Positions 1 through 12,300 of a stretch of 64,000 nt of DNA are shown here, piece by piece. Source of the stretch: Anadara kagoshimensis (taxonomy: Eukaryota; Mollusca; Bivalvia; Arcoida; Arcidae); contig CM037861.1 in assembly GCA_021292105.1 (NCBI GenBank), positions 73,012,509-73,076,508 of the forward strand, read 5' to 3'. The position numbers were made by a program, and so were the translations under genes. The notes below the pieces were generated by a model. The model saw nothing but the letters and a program-made list of their open reading frames with translations. It did not search any database and was not told the DNA's origin. Every line of letters starts with the position of its first letter. Positions within the stretch are counted from its first letter, which is position 1.

Positions 1-180
1 GAGTTCTCAATGTACAGTTGAGTTATCACTGTACAGTTCAGTTGTTAATGTATGGTTGAGTTGTCACTGTACAGTTGAGTTCTCAATGCACGGTTGAGTT
101 GTCGCTGTACAGTTGAGTTGTCACTGTATAGTTGAATTGTCAAGGTACAATTGAGTTGTCACTGTACAGTTGGGTTGTCT
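1..180. repeat. 19-bp tandem array (window edge)
   Basis: About nine diverged copies of a 19-bp unit of the form GTTGAGTTGTCACTGTACA run in from the left edge of the window. Copies differ at several bases each (ATCACTG, CTCAATG, GTCAAGG variants), so this is an older or less homogenised array than its neighbours. It gives way at about 180 to a short non-repetitive join before the next array. Confidence 0.85.
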
Positions 181-199
181 CCATATCTCTGGTAATGGT

Positions 200-3100
200 A
201 GGAAGTTCCACTTAGTGACATCAATGTATCAGATAATCCTAGGATACTCCACTGAATGATGCCAATGTATCATGTGATGCTTTGAACCTCCACTTAATGA
301 CCTCAGTGTACAAGGTGATCCTAGGAACCCCCATTGAATGATCTCACTGTATCATGTGATGCTAGGAACACCCACTAAATGACCCAAATGCATCATGTAT
401 CATGTGATGCTAGGAATACCCACTAAATGACCCCAATGTATTATATATCATGTGATGCTAGGAACCCCCACTAAAGATCCCAATGTATTATGTATCAGGT
501 GATGCTAGAAACCCCCACTAAAGACCCCAATGTATCATGTATCAGGTGATGCTAGGAACCCCCATTAAATTACCCAAATGTATCATGTGATGCTAGGAAC
601 CCCCACTAAATAACTCCAATGTATCATGTATCATGTGATGCTTCGACCCCCCCCCCCACTAAATGACCCCAATGTATTATGTATCAGGTGATGCTAGAAA
701 CCCCCACTAAATGACCCCAATGTATCATGTGATGCTAGAAATCCCCACTAAATGACCCTGATGTATCATGTATCGGGTGATGCTTGAAACCCCCACTAAA
801 TAACTCCAATGTATCATGTGATGCTAGAAATCCCACTAAATGACCTCAATGTATTATGTATCATGTGATGCTTGGAACTCCCACTAAATGACACCAATGT
901 ATTATGTATCATGTGATGCTAGGAACTCCACTAAATGACCCCAATGTATTATGTATCAGGTGATGCTAGAAACCCCCACTAAATGACCCCAATGTATCAT
1001 GTATCAGGTGATGCTAGAAACCCCCACTAAATGACCCCAATGTATCATGTATCAGGTGATGCTAGAAACCCCCACTAAATGACCCCAATGTATCATGTAT
1101 CAGGTGATGCTAGAAACCCCCACTAAATGACCCCAATGTATTATGTATCAGGGGATGCTAGAAACACCCACTAAATGACCCCAGTGTATCATGTATCATG
1201 TGATGCTAGAAATCCCCAATAAATGACCCCAATGTATTATGTGATGCTAGGAACCCTCACTAAATGACATTAATGTATTATGTATCATGTGATGCTAGGA
1301 ACCCCCACTAAATGACCCCAATGTATTATGTATCATGTGATGCTAGGAACCCCCACTAAATGCCCTCAATGTATCAGGTGATGCTAGGAACCCCCACTAA
1401 ATGCCCTCAGTATATCATGTAATGCTAGGAACCCCCTTCAATGACCCAATGTATCATGTATCAAGTGATGCTAGGAAACCCCACTAAATGACCCCAATGT
1501 ATTATGTATCAGGTGATGCTAGGAACACCCACTAAATGACCCCAATGTATCATGTGATGCTAGGAACCCCCACTAAATGACCCTAATGTATCATGTGATG
1601 CTAGAAATACCCACTAAATGCACTCAATGTATCATGTGATGCTAGGAACCCCCACTAAATGACCCTAATATATTATGTATCATGTGATGCTAGGAACACC
1701 CACTAAATGACCCCAATGTATCATGTATCGGGTGATGCTAGGAACCCCCATTAAATGCCCTCAGTGTATCATGTGATGCTAGAAACCCCCACTAAATAAC
1801 TCCAATGTATCATGTATCATGTGATGCTAGGAACCCCCACTAAATGACATTAATGTATTATGTATCAGGTGATGCTAGGAACCCCCACTAAATGACCCCA
1901 ATGTATAATGTATCAGGTGATGCTAGAAACCCCCACTAAATGACCCCAATGTATCAGGTGATGCTAGAAACCCCCACTAAATGCCTTCAGTATATCATGT
2001 AATGCTAGTAACCCCCCCCCCCCTTAAATGACCCCAATGTATCATGTATCAAGTGATGCTAGTAACCCCACTAAATAACCCAATGTATCATGTATCAAGT
2101 GATGCTAGGAACCCCCACTAAATAACCCAATGTATTATGTATCAGGTGATGCTAGGAACCCCCACTAAATGCCCTCGGTGTATCATGTGATGCTAGGAAC
2201 CCCCACTAAATGACCCCAATGTATCATGTGATGCTAGGAACCCCCACTACATGACCCTAATGTATTATGTAATGGGTGATGCTAGAAACCCCCACTAAAG
2301 ACCCCAATGTATCGTAATGCTAGAAATCCCGACTAAATGCACTCAGTGTATCATGTGATGCTAGGAACCCCCACTAAATGACCCTAATATATTAAGCATC
2401 ATGTGATGCTTGGAACCCCCACTAACTGACCCCAATGTATCGGTTGATGCTAGGAACACCCACTGAATGACCCCAATGTATCATGTATCGGGTGATGCTA
2501 GGAACCCCCATTAAATGAACTCAATGCCCCATGTGATGCTAGGAACCCCCACTTAATGACCCCAATGTATCATGTATCAGGTGATGCTAGGAACCCCCAC
2601 TAAATGCCCTCAGTGTATCATGTAATGCTAGGAACTCCCACTAAATAACCCCAATGTATTATATATCAGGTGATGCTAGGAACCCCCACTAAATAACCCC
2701 AATGTATTATGTATCATGTGATGCTAGGAACCCCCACTAAATAACCCCAATGTATCATGTATCAGGTGATGCTAGAAACCCCCACTAAATGACCCCAATG
2801 TATTATGTATCATGTGATGCTAGGAACCCCCACTAAATGACCCCGATGTATTATGTATCATGTGATGCTAGGAACCCCCACTAAATGACCCTAATGTATT
2901 ATGTATCATGTGATGCTTGGAACCCCCACTTAATGACCCCAATGTATCATGTATCATGTATCATGTGATGCTAGGAACCCCCACTAAATAACCCCAATGT
3001 ATTATGTATCTTGTGATGCTTGGAACCCCCACTAAATGACCCCAATGTATCAGGTGATGCTAGGAACCCCCACTAAATGCCCTCAGTATATCATGTAATG

Positions 3101-5225
3101 CTAGGAACCCCCCCTTCAATGACCCCAATGTATCATGTATCAAGTGATGCTAGGAAACCCCACTAAATGACCCCAATGTATTATGTATCAGGTGATGCTA
3201 GGAACACCCACTAAATGACCCCAATGTATCATGTGATGCTAGGAACCCCCACTAAATGACCCTAATGTATCATTTGATGCTAGAAATACCCACTAAATGC
3301 ACTCAGTGTATCATGTGATGCTAGGAACCCCCACTAAATGACCCTAATATATTATGTATCATGTGATGCTTGGAACCCCCACTAAATGACCCCAATGTAT
3401 TATGAATCAAGTGATGCTAGAAACCCCCACTAAATGACCCCAATGTATCAGGTGATGCTAGGAACCTCCACTAAATGACCCCAATGTATTATGTATCAGG
3501 TGATGCTAGAAAACCCCACTAAATGACCCCAATGTATCATGTATCATGTGATGTTAGGAACACCCACTAAATGACCCCAATGTATCATGTATCGGGTGAT
3601 GCTAGGAACCCCCATTAAATGCCCTCAGTGTATCATGTGATGCTAGAAACCCCAACTAAATAACTCCAATGTATCAAGTACATGTGTCATGTGATGCTAG
3701 GAACCCCCACTAAATGACCCCAATGTATAATGTATCAGGTGATGCTAGAAACCCCCACTAAATGACCCCAATGTATCAGGGGATGCTAGGAACCCCCACT
3801 AAATGCCTTCAGTTTATCATGTAATGCTAGTAACCCCCCCTCTTAAATGACCCCAATGTATCATGTATCAAGTGATGCTAGGAACCCCCACTAAATGCCC
3901 TCAGTGTATCATGTGATGCTAGGAACCCCCACTAAATGACCCCAATGTATCATGTGATGCTAGAAATCCCCACTAAATGCACTCAGTGTATCATGTGATG
4001 CTAGGAACTCCCACTAAATGACCCTAATATATTAAGCATCATGTGATGCTTGGAACCCCCACTAAATGACCCCAATGTATCAGGTGATGCTATGAACACC
4101 CACTGAATGACCCCAATGTCTCATGTATCGGGTGATGCTAGGAACCCCCATTAAATGACCTCAATGCCCCATGTGATGCTAGGAACCCCCACTAAATGAC
4201 CCCAATGTATCATGTATCAGGTGATGCTAGGAACCCCCACTAAATGCCCTCAGTGTATCATGTAATGCTAGGAACCCCCACTAATAACCCCAATGTATTA
4301 TGTATCAAGTGATGCTAGGAACCCCCACTAAATAACCCCAATGTATTATGTATCATGTGATGCTAGAAACCCCCACTAAATAACCCCAATGTATCATGTA
4401 TCAGGTGATGTTAGAAACCCCCACTAAATGACCCCAATGTATTATGTATCATGTGATGCTAGAAACCCCCACTAAATGACCCCAATGTATTATGTATCAT
4501 GTGATGCTAGGAACCCCCACTAAATGCCCTCAGTGTATCATGTAATGCTAGGAACCCCCACTAAATAACCCCAATGTATTATGTATCAAGTGATGCTAGG
4601 AACCCCCACTAAATGACCCCAATGTATGATGTATCATGTGATGCTAGGAACCCCCACTAAATAACCCCAATGTATTTTGTATCAGGTGATGCTAGAAACC
4701 CCCACTAAATGACCCCAATGTATTATGTATCATGTGATGCTAGAAACCCCACTAAATGACCCCAATGTATTATGTATCATGTGATGCTAGGAACCCCCAC
4801 TAAGTGACCCCGATGTATTATGTATCATGTGATGCTAGGAACCCCCACTAAATGACCCCAATGTATTATGTATCAGGTGATGCTAGAAAACCCCATTTAA
4901 TGACCCCAATGTATCATGTATCATGTGATGCTAGGAACCCCCACTAAATAATCCCAATGTATTATGTATCATGTGATGCTTGGAACCCCCACTAAATGAC
5001 CCCAATGTATCATGTATCATGTGATGCTAGGAACCCCCACTTAATGACCCCAATGTATCATGTATCAGGTGATTCTAGAAACCCCCACTTAATTACCCCA
5101 ATATTTCATGTATCGGGTGATGCTGGGAACCCCCACTTAATGACCCCAATGTATCATGTATCGGGTGATGCTAGGAACCCCCATTAAATGACCTCAATGC
5201 CTCATGTGATGCTAGGAACCCCCAT
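200..5225. repeat. 41/48-bp minisatellite array, about 5 kb
   Basis: Around 110 copies of a unit built on AATGTATCATG, GTGATGCTAGGAA and CCCCCACTAAATGACCCC. The unit occurs in two lengths, 41 bp and 48 bp, which differ by an extra 7-bp TATCATG-type step (ATGTATCATGTATCAGG against ATGTATCATGTGATG). The two lengths alternate irregularly. The left edge (200-450) is more diverged than the middle, as expected for arrays homogenised by unequal exchange. C-runs at 648-658 and 2013-2022 are length-variable. Short ORFs in it, such as 4996-5187, are chance products of repetition and are not called as genes. Confidence 0.93.
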
Positions 5226-5890
5226 TAAACATGTTAAATGACTGCAGTGTCACTATATGACCTCAATGCCTCATGTGATGCTAGGAACCCCCATTAAACA
5301 TGTTAAATGACTGCAGTGTCACTATATGACCTCAATGCCTCATGTGATGCTAGGAACCCCCATTAAACATGTTAAATGACTGCAGTGTTACTAAATGACC
5401 TCAATGCCTCATGTGATGCTAGGAACCCCCATTAAACATGTTAAATGACTGCAGTGTCACTAAATGACCTCAATGCCTCATGTGATGCTAGGAACCCCCA
5501 TTAAACATGTTAAATGACTGCAGTGTCACTAAATGACCTCAATGCCTCATGTGATGCTAGGAACCCCAATTAAACATGTTAAATGACTGCAGTGTCACTA
5601 AATGACCTCAATGCCTCATGTGATGCTAGGAACCCCAATTAAACATGTTAAATGACTGCAGTGTCACTAAATGACCTCAATGCCTCATGTGATGCTAGGA
5701 ACCCCAATTAAACATGTTAAATGACTGCAGTGTCACTATATGACCTCAATGCCTCATGTGATGCTAGGAACCCCCATTAAACATGTTAAATGACTGCAGT
5801 GTCACTAAATGACCTCAATGCCTCATGTGATGCTAGGAACCCCCATTAAACATGTTTAATGACTGCAGTGTCACTAAATGACCTCAATGT
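5226..5890. repeat. 69-bp composite tandem array, about 10 copies
   Basis: Ten copies with a strict 69-bp period (CATGTTAAATGACTGCAG begins at 5230, 5299, 5368 and so on to 5851). Each unit joins one 41-bp-type unit of the preceding array (CCTCATGTGATGCTAGGAA followed by the C-run and ATTAAA) to a roughly 28-bp segment, CATGTTAAATGACTGCAGTG, not found in the preceding array. The copies are nearly identical, differing mainly at CACTATATG/CACTAAATG and CCCCCATT/CCCCAATT. This is a young derivative array grown from the edge of the older one. Confidence 0.9.
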
Positions 5891-6099
5891 TATCAATTAT
5901 CTACAAATTGCTTTAACCTTACATGCTGCTTTATTAGTGTTCTTTTTTATTTTAAAAATTAAATGTTAATAATTTTTTACACAATTATATGCATGTTATG
6001 ATACACTTCCCTAGTATATATTTATTTCTTTCCATTGTCATATATCATTATAATGTATTACAGTAAAACCCATTTAATGCTGCTTCAAGCTCTTAGTTA
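5891..6099. other. Unique AT-rich spacer
   Basis: About 210 bp of unique, T-rich sequence between two arrays. I see no convincing exon, promoter or RNA gene in it. It presumably belongs to an intron upstream of the first exon recognised in this window. Confidence 0.6.
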
Positions 6100-8014
6100 C
6101 TTAGGTTTTCACTACAGTAAAGATTGATACCTTGGCCAAAGTATTTACTTAGGTTTTCACTACAGTAAAGATTGATACCTTGGCCAAAGTATTTACTTAG
6201 GTTTTCACTACAGTAAAGATTGATACCTTGGCCAAAGTATTTACTCAGGTTTTCACTACAGTAAAGATTGATACCTTGTCCAAAGTATTTACTTAGGTTT
6301 TCACTACAGTAAAGATTGATACCTTGTCCAAAGTATTTACTTAGGTTTTCACTACAGTAAAGATTGATACCTTGTCCAAAGTATTTACTAAGGTTTTTAC
6401 TACAGTAAAGATTGATACCTTGGCCAAAGTATTTGCTTAGGTTTTTACTACAGTAAAGATTGATACCTTGGCCAAAGTATTTACTTAGGTTTTTACTACA
6501 GTAAAGATTGATACCTTGGCCAAAGTATTTGCTTAGGTTTTCACTACAGTAAAGATTGATACCTTGGCCAAAGTATTTGCTTAGGTTTTCACTACAGTAA
6601 AGATTGATACCTTGGCCAAAGTATTTACTTAGGTTTTCACTACAGTAAAGATTGATACCTTGGCCAAAGTATTTACTAAGGTTTTTACTACAGTAAAGAT
6701 TGATACCTTGTCCAAAGTATTTACTTAGGTTTTCTCTACAGTAAAGATTGATACCTTGGCCAAAGTATTTACTTAGGTTTTCACTACAGTAAAGATTGAT
6801 GCCTTTGCCAAAGTATTTACTTAGGTTTCACTACAGTAAAGATTGATACCTTGGCCAAAGTATTTACTTAGGTTTTCTCTACAGTAAAGATTGATACCTT
6901 GGCCAAAGTATTTACTTAGGTTTTCTATACAGTAAAGATTGATACCTTGGCCAAAGTATTTACTAAGGTTTCTACTACAGTAAAGATTGATACCTTGGCC
7001 AAAGTATTTACTTAGGTTTTTACTACAGTAAAGATTGATACCTTGGCCAAAGTATTTACTTAGGTTTTCACTACAGTAAAGAATGATACCTTGGCCAAAG
7101 TATTTACTAAAGTTTTTACTACAGAAAAGATTGATACCTTGGCCAAAGTATTTACTAAGGTTTTTACTACAGTAAAGATTGATACCTTGGCCAAAGTATT
7201 TACTTAGGTTTTCACTACAGTAAAGATTGATACCTTGTCCAAAGTATTTACTTAGGTTTTCACTACAGTAAAGAATGATACCTTGGCCAAAGTATTTACT
7301 CAGGTTTTCACTACAGTAAAGATTGATACCTTGGCCAAAGTATTTACTTAGGTTTTCACTACAGTAAAGATTGATACCTTGTCCAAAGTATTTACTTAGG
7401 TTTTCACTACAGTAAAGAATGATACCTTGGCCAAAGTATTTACTAAAGTTTTTACTACAGAAAAGATTGATACCTTGGCCAAAGTATTTACTAAGGTTTT
7501 TACTACAGTAAAGATTGATACCTTGGCCAAAGTATTTACTTAGGTTTTCACTACAGTAAAGATTGATACCTTGTCCAAAGTATTTACTTAGGTTTTCACT
7601 ACAGTAAAGATTGATACCTTGTCCAAAGTATTTACTAAGGTTTTTACTACAGTAAAGATTGATACCTTGTCCAAAGTATTTACTTAGGTTTTCACTACAG
7701 TAAAGATTGATACCTTGTCCAAAGTATTTACTTAGGTTTTCACTACAGTGAAGATTGATACCTTGTCCAAAGTATTTACTTAGGTTTTCACTACAGTAAA
7801 GATTGATACCTTGTCCAAAGTATTTACTTAGGTTTTCACTACAGTAAAGATTGATACCTTGTCCAAAGTATTTACTTAGGTTTTTACTACAGTAAAGATT
7901 GATACCTTGGCCAAAGTATTTACTTAGGTTTTCACTACAGTAAAGATTGATACCTTGTCCAAAGTATTTACTTAGGTTTTCACTACAGTAAAGATTGATA
8001 CCTTGTCCAAAGTA
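6100..8014. repeat. 48-bp tandem array, about 40 copies
   Basis: Period 48 bp (AGATTGATAC begins at 6121, 6169 and so on). The unit contains the palindrome TTGGCCAA inside a longer near-palindrome (ATAC-C-TTGGCCAA-A-GTAT) and the block ACTTAGGTTTTCACTACAG. Common variants are TTGGCC/TTGTCC, TTTTCACT/TTTTTACT and ACTTAGG/ACTAAGG. Because 48 is a multiple of three, the minus strand stays open for 411 codons (6821-8056) as a 16-residue repeat. I treat that as a by-product of the repeat, not a gene. Confidence 0.94.
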
Positions 8015-8310
8015 TTTTAAGATCCCAAAATCTGTTTCTTTTATGCATTTTATCAAAAGTTACCCTTTTTTCATTTCCAAACCCCCGATAATGTAGAAAT
8101 TTGACTGAATTAGCGGTGTCAATTGATTTAGGTTTTACTTTTTTGTTTGATGTTTAGCAACAATTTTTTATTTTGAATTATTACATACAGAAAACATGTC
8201 CATAAATTATAATAGAAATGTAATACCTTGATAAAATTGATTTGTAGTTGAATATTGCAAATATAATTTCCCTTCTATAACAATTATTCATTAGTGATTT
8301 TTCTGATTAA
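8015..8310. other. Unique AT-rich spacer
   Basis: About 300 bp of unique sequence between the 48-bp and 33-bp arrays. No splice-bounded open frame that fits the downstream gene is apparent. Confidence 0.6.
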
Positions 8311-8929
8311 CCAGTTGATGTAATAAATCAGTTGTTGTGTTCACCAGTTGATGTAATAAATCAGTTGTTGTGGTAATATAGTTGATGTAATAAATCAGTT
8401 GTTATGGTCACCAGTTGATGTAATAAATGATCAGTTGTTGTGTTCACCAGTTGATGTAATAAATCAGTTGTTATGGTCACCAGTTGATGTAATAAATCAG
8501 TTGTTATGGTCACCAGTTGATGTAATAAATCAGTTGTTATGTTCACCAGTTGATGTAATAAATCAGTCGTTATGGTAAGCCAGTTGATGTAATAAATCAG
8601 TTGTTATGGTAAGCCAGTTGATATAATAAATCAGTTGTTATGGTAAGCCAGTTGATGTAATAAATCAGTTGTTATGGTCACCAGTTGATGTAATAAATCA
8701 GTTGTTATGGTCACCAGTTGATATAATAAATCAGTTGTTATGGTCACCAGTTGATGTAATAAATCAGTTGTTATGGTCACCAGTTGATGTAATAAATCAG
8801 TTGTTATGGTCACCAGTTGATGTAATAAATCAGTTGTTATGGTCACCAGTTGATGTAATAAATCAGTTGTTATGGTAAGCCAGTTGATATAATAAATCAG
8901 TTGTTGTTGAAACCAGTTGATGCAATAAA
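8311..8929. repeat. 33-bp tandem array, about 19 copies
   Basis: Unit of 33 bp (CACCAGTTGATGTAATAAAT then CAGTTGTTATGGT). For example, GTTGATG recurs at 8651 and 8684. Variants replace GGTCACC by GGTAAGCC or TGTTCACC. The period is divisible by three, which leaves short ORFs open on both strands (8361-8546, 8631-8846, 8669-8878). None is a credible gene. Confidence 0.92.
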
Positions 8930-9203
8930 TTAATCATCGTGTTAAGGTAGCTATATAGTATATGTTTGTTATGTTGATGTAATAAGTCAATAATCGTGTT
9001 AAGGTAGCTATATAGTATATGTTTGTTATGTTGATGTAATAAGTCAATAATCGTGTTAAGGTAGCTATATAGTATATGTTTGTTATGTTGATGTAATAAG
9101 TCAATAATCGTGTTAAGGTAGCTATATAGTATATGTTTGTTATGTTGATGTAATAAGTCAATAATCGTGTTAAGCTAGCTATATAGTATATGTTTGTTAT
9201 GTT
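8930..9203. repeat. 57-bp tandem array, about 5 copies
   Basis: Almost identical 57-bp copies (AAGGTAG at 8944, 9001, 9058, 9115; AAGCTAG at 9172). The unit contains GTTGATGTAATAA, the core of the preceding 33-bp array, plus new sequence including GCTATATAGTATATG. It therefore looks like an offshoot of that array. It stops about 30 bp before the splice acceptor of the exon at 9234. Confidence 0.9.
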
Positions 9204-9233
9204 TATTATTTTGATTTTGTTTGTTTATTGTAG

Positions 9234-9300
9234 TATGATAGATCAGAAAGCAGCATTACTTACAAATGTGTTGAATGATTACAACATCATAAGAATTGTG
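9234..9300 (+). CDS. Membrane-adjacent extracellular exon (phase 2 in, 0 out)
   Basis: 67 nt between TTGTTTATTGTAG and GTAGGT. Only one frame is open across it (one base plus 22 codons), reading IDQKAALLTNVLNDYNIIRIV at its core. The codon-complete end joins in phase to the next exon at 11498. The product would lie just outside the membrane. In Usher-type cadherins this is the membrane-adjacent domain, but I cannot prove homology from 22 residues. The 57-bp array ends only 30 bp upstream, so branch point and polypyrimidine tract must lie in about 30 bp or within the repeat itself. Confidence 0.7.
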
Positions 9301-12300
9301 GTAGGTATACTGTTAATTAGTTTTGAAGTAACTGGAATTTGTCCTTGTCTCAAATTTGAAAAAAAAACAGCATTTTGAAAAAAAATCACCATATTCTTGT
9401 GACTTTTAAGATCATATTTTATGCTACAATTTTTCAGTAACAAGCAATGTCACCTTGTAACCATATGTATATATACATACTTTCTCATGTTTTATTTGTT
9501 TAACTCCACATACAGATATATGGATGACATTCTCTCTCTTTACAATCCTAAATATGGAGACTATGTAAATGCCATCTATCCTAGTGAGCTATGACTGATT
9601 CCTCAAGTTCTGCTTCATATTTAGACTTATACCTCAATCTTGATGCCCACGAAAGGCTACTTTTAAAACTTTTTGACAAACATGATGACTTCAACTTTTC
9701 TATTGTCAGTTTTGCTTTTTTATGCAGCAGTATACCTGCTTCTCCTACTTATTGTGTATTTGTTTTCAAATTAATATGCTATGGTAGAGTTTGTTTCCAC
9801 TATAGGGACTTTGTACAATGAAGCAGGCTTCTAAATAAATTGTTGACCCAGGGATATTTCACGCCTAAGCTTATCAAGGCCCTCAAAAAGTCTTATGGCC
9901 ATCATTACAGTATTGTTGATAAGTTTGATGCCTCTGTGTCTTGGATTGCCTTGGATTTTTTGACATCCCACAGTTCCATGTTCCTTTCACCCAATTTTGA
10001 TTACACATGTGGCTGGTGTACTAGCTATACAGGAGTTGTTTAACCTTCCGAAGCACCCGGCCTCACTTCCCTGGTGGAAGTTCATGTGTCTACCCTACCT
10101 TGTAAGTTGAATAGTTTTTACTTTGCTTCTGAATTGTGATTTGGACATGGATTAGTATTTTTTTAATTGATTACAACCATCCAAATATTAAAATTGACTC
10201 CTTACATACATTGCCATCAGAATGAGAAGTAACTATACCATTTTGACACCAAGACATCTAATCACATCAGGGATAAACCCTTTGACAACAAGACATCTAT
10301 CCCACACAGGGATATACCCCTTGACAACAAGACATCTATCCCACATCAGGGATAAACCCCTTGACACCAAGACATCTAATCACACCAGGGATAAACCCTT
10401 TGACAACAAAAAATCTATCCCACATAGGGATATACCCCTTGACAACAAGACATCTACCCACATCAGGGATAAACACTTTGACAACAAGACATCTATCCCA
10501 CATCAGGGATAAACCCCTTGACAACAAAACATCTACCCACATCAGGGATAAACCTCTTGACAACAAAACGTCTATCCCTCATCAGGGATAAACCTCTTGA
10601 CAACAAGACATCTATCCCACATCAGGGATAAACCCTTTGACAACAACACATCTATCCAACATCAGGGATAAACCTCTTGACAACAAAACGTCTATCCCTC
10701 ATCAGGGATAAACCTCTTGACAACAAGACATCTATCCCACATCAGGGATAAACCCTTTGACAACAAGACATCTGTCCCACATCAGGGATAAACCCCTTAA
10801 CAACAAGAAATCTATCCCACATCAGGGATAAACCTCTTTACAACAAGACATCTATCCCACATCAGGGATAAACCCCTTGACAACAAGACATCTATCCAAC
10901 ATCAGAAATGAACCCCTTGACAACAAAACATCTATCCCACATCAGGGATAAACCTCTTGACAACATGACATCTATCCCACATCAGGGATAAACCCCTTGA
11001 CAACAAGACATCTATCCAACATCAGGGATGAACCTTTTGACAACAAAACATCTATCCCACATCAGGGATGAACCCTTTGACAACAAAACATCTATCCAAC
11101 ATCAGGGATAAACCTCTTGACAACAAAACGTCTATCCCTCATCAGGGATAAACCTCTTGACAACAAGACATCTATCCCACATCAGGGATAAATCCATTGA
11201 CAACAAAACATGTATCCCACATCAAGGAGAAGCCCCTTGACAACAAGACATTTATCTCACAGCAGGGATAAACCCCTTTTCAACTTTGACTCATATGGAC
11301 ACTACAGGAGTGGATGCTGTACAGATCTTATAACCTTATTAAAACACTGTATTGTTCCTATCATATTATAAAGCAGCTTGAGTAATCACATCACTTTAAA
11401 ATAATAAAGGTACCACTGTGTTAACTTGTACTACAAAGTAACAGTTTCAATTTCAGTGTAAAATTTCTGTGTATAAATAAATAAATTGTTATTTTAGCCA
11501 ACTACAGCACCACAAGAAGAGGATGACTCAAAGAGAAAGTTAACAATGGCCATAATATTACTAGCTATTATTCTTGGAATTCCTTGTGTTGTATTGATAT
11601 GTGTTGTCTACATGCAGCGTAAGAAGTAAGTAAAACTCAATGAACTGACATAAAGTAAAGTGTCTTACTGACAATAGAGCATAATTAGGTGTACTATACA
11701 TAAAGTAAAGTGTCTTACTGACAATAGAGCATAATTAGGTGTACTATACATAAAGTAAAGTGTCTTACTGACAATAGACCATAATTAGGTGTACTATACA
11801 TAAAGTAAAGTGTCTTACTGACAATAGACCATAATTAGGTGTACTATACATAAAGTAAAGTGTCTTACTGACAATAGACCATAATTAGGTGTACTATACA
11901 TAAAGTAAAGTGTCTTACTGACAATAGACCATAATTAGGTGTACTATACATAAAGTAAAGTGTCTTACTGACAATAGACCATAATTAGGTGTACTATACA
12001 TAAAGTAAAGTGTCTTACTGACAATAGACCATAATTAGGTGTACTATACATAAAGTAAAGTGTCTTACTGACAATAGACCATAATTAGGTGTACTATACA
12101 TAAAGTAAAGTGTCTTACTGACAATAGACCATAATTAGGTGTACTATACATAAAGTAAAGTGTCTTACTGACAATAGACCATAATTAGGTGTACTATACA
12201 TAAAGTAAAGTGTCTTACTGACAATAGACCATAATTAGGTGTACTATACATAAAGTAAAGTGTCTTACTGACAATAGACCATAATTAGGTGTACTATACA

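Noticed and set aside
200-5890. CRISPR-like regular repeats
   Set aside because: Units are contiguous with no unique spacers and the DNA is eukaryotic. These are minisatellites.
6821-8056. 411-codon minus-strand ORF made of a 16-residue repeat (YFGQGINLYCSENLSK type)
   Set aside because: It exists because the 48-bp period is divisible by three. The array continues past the ORF with the frame broken, there is no signal peptide or promoter, and substitutions show no codon-position bias that I can see.
9190-9378. 62-codon ORF starting at MFVMFIILILFVY
   Set aside because: Starts within array flank and intron, crosses the acceptor and donor, and runs on into the next intron. Only 9234-9300 of it is exon.
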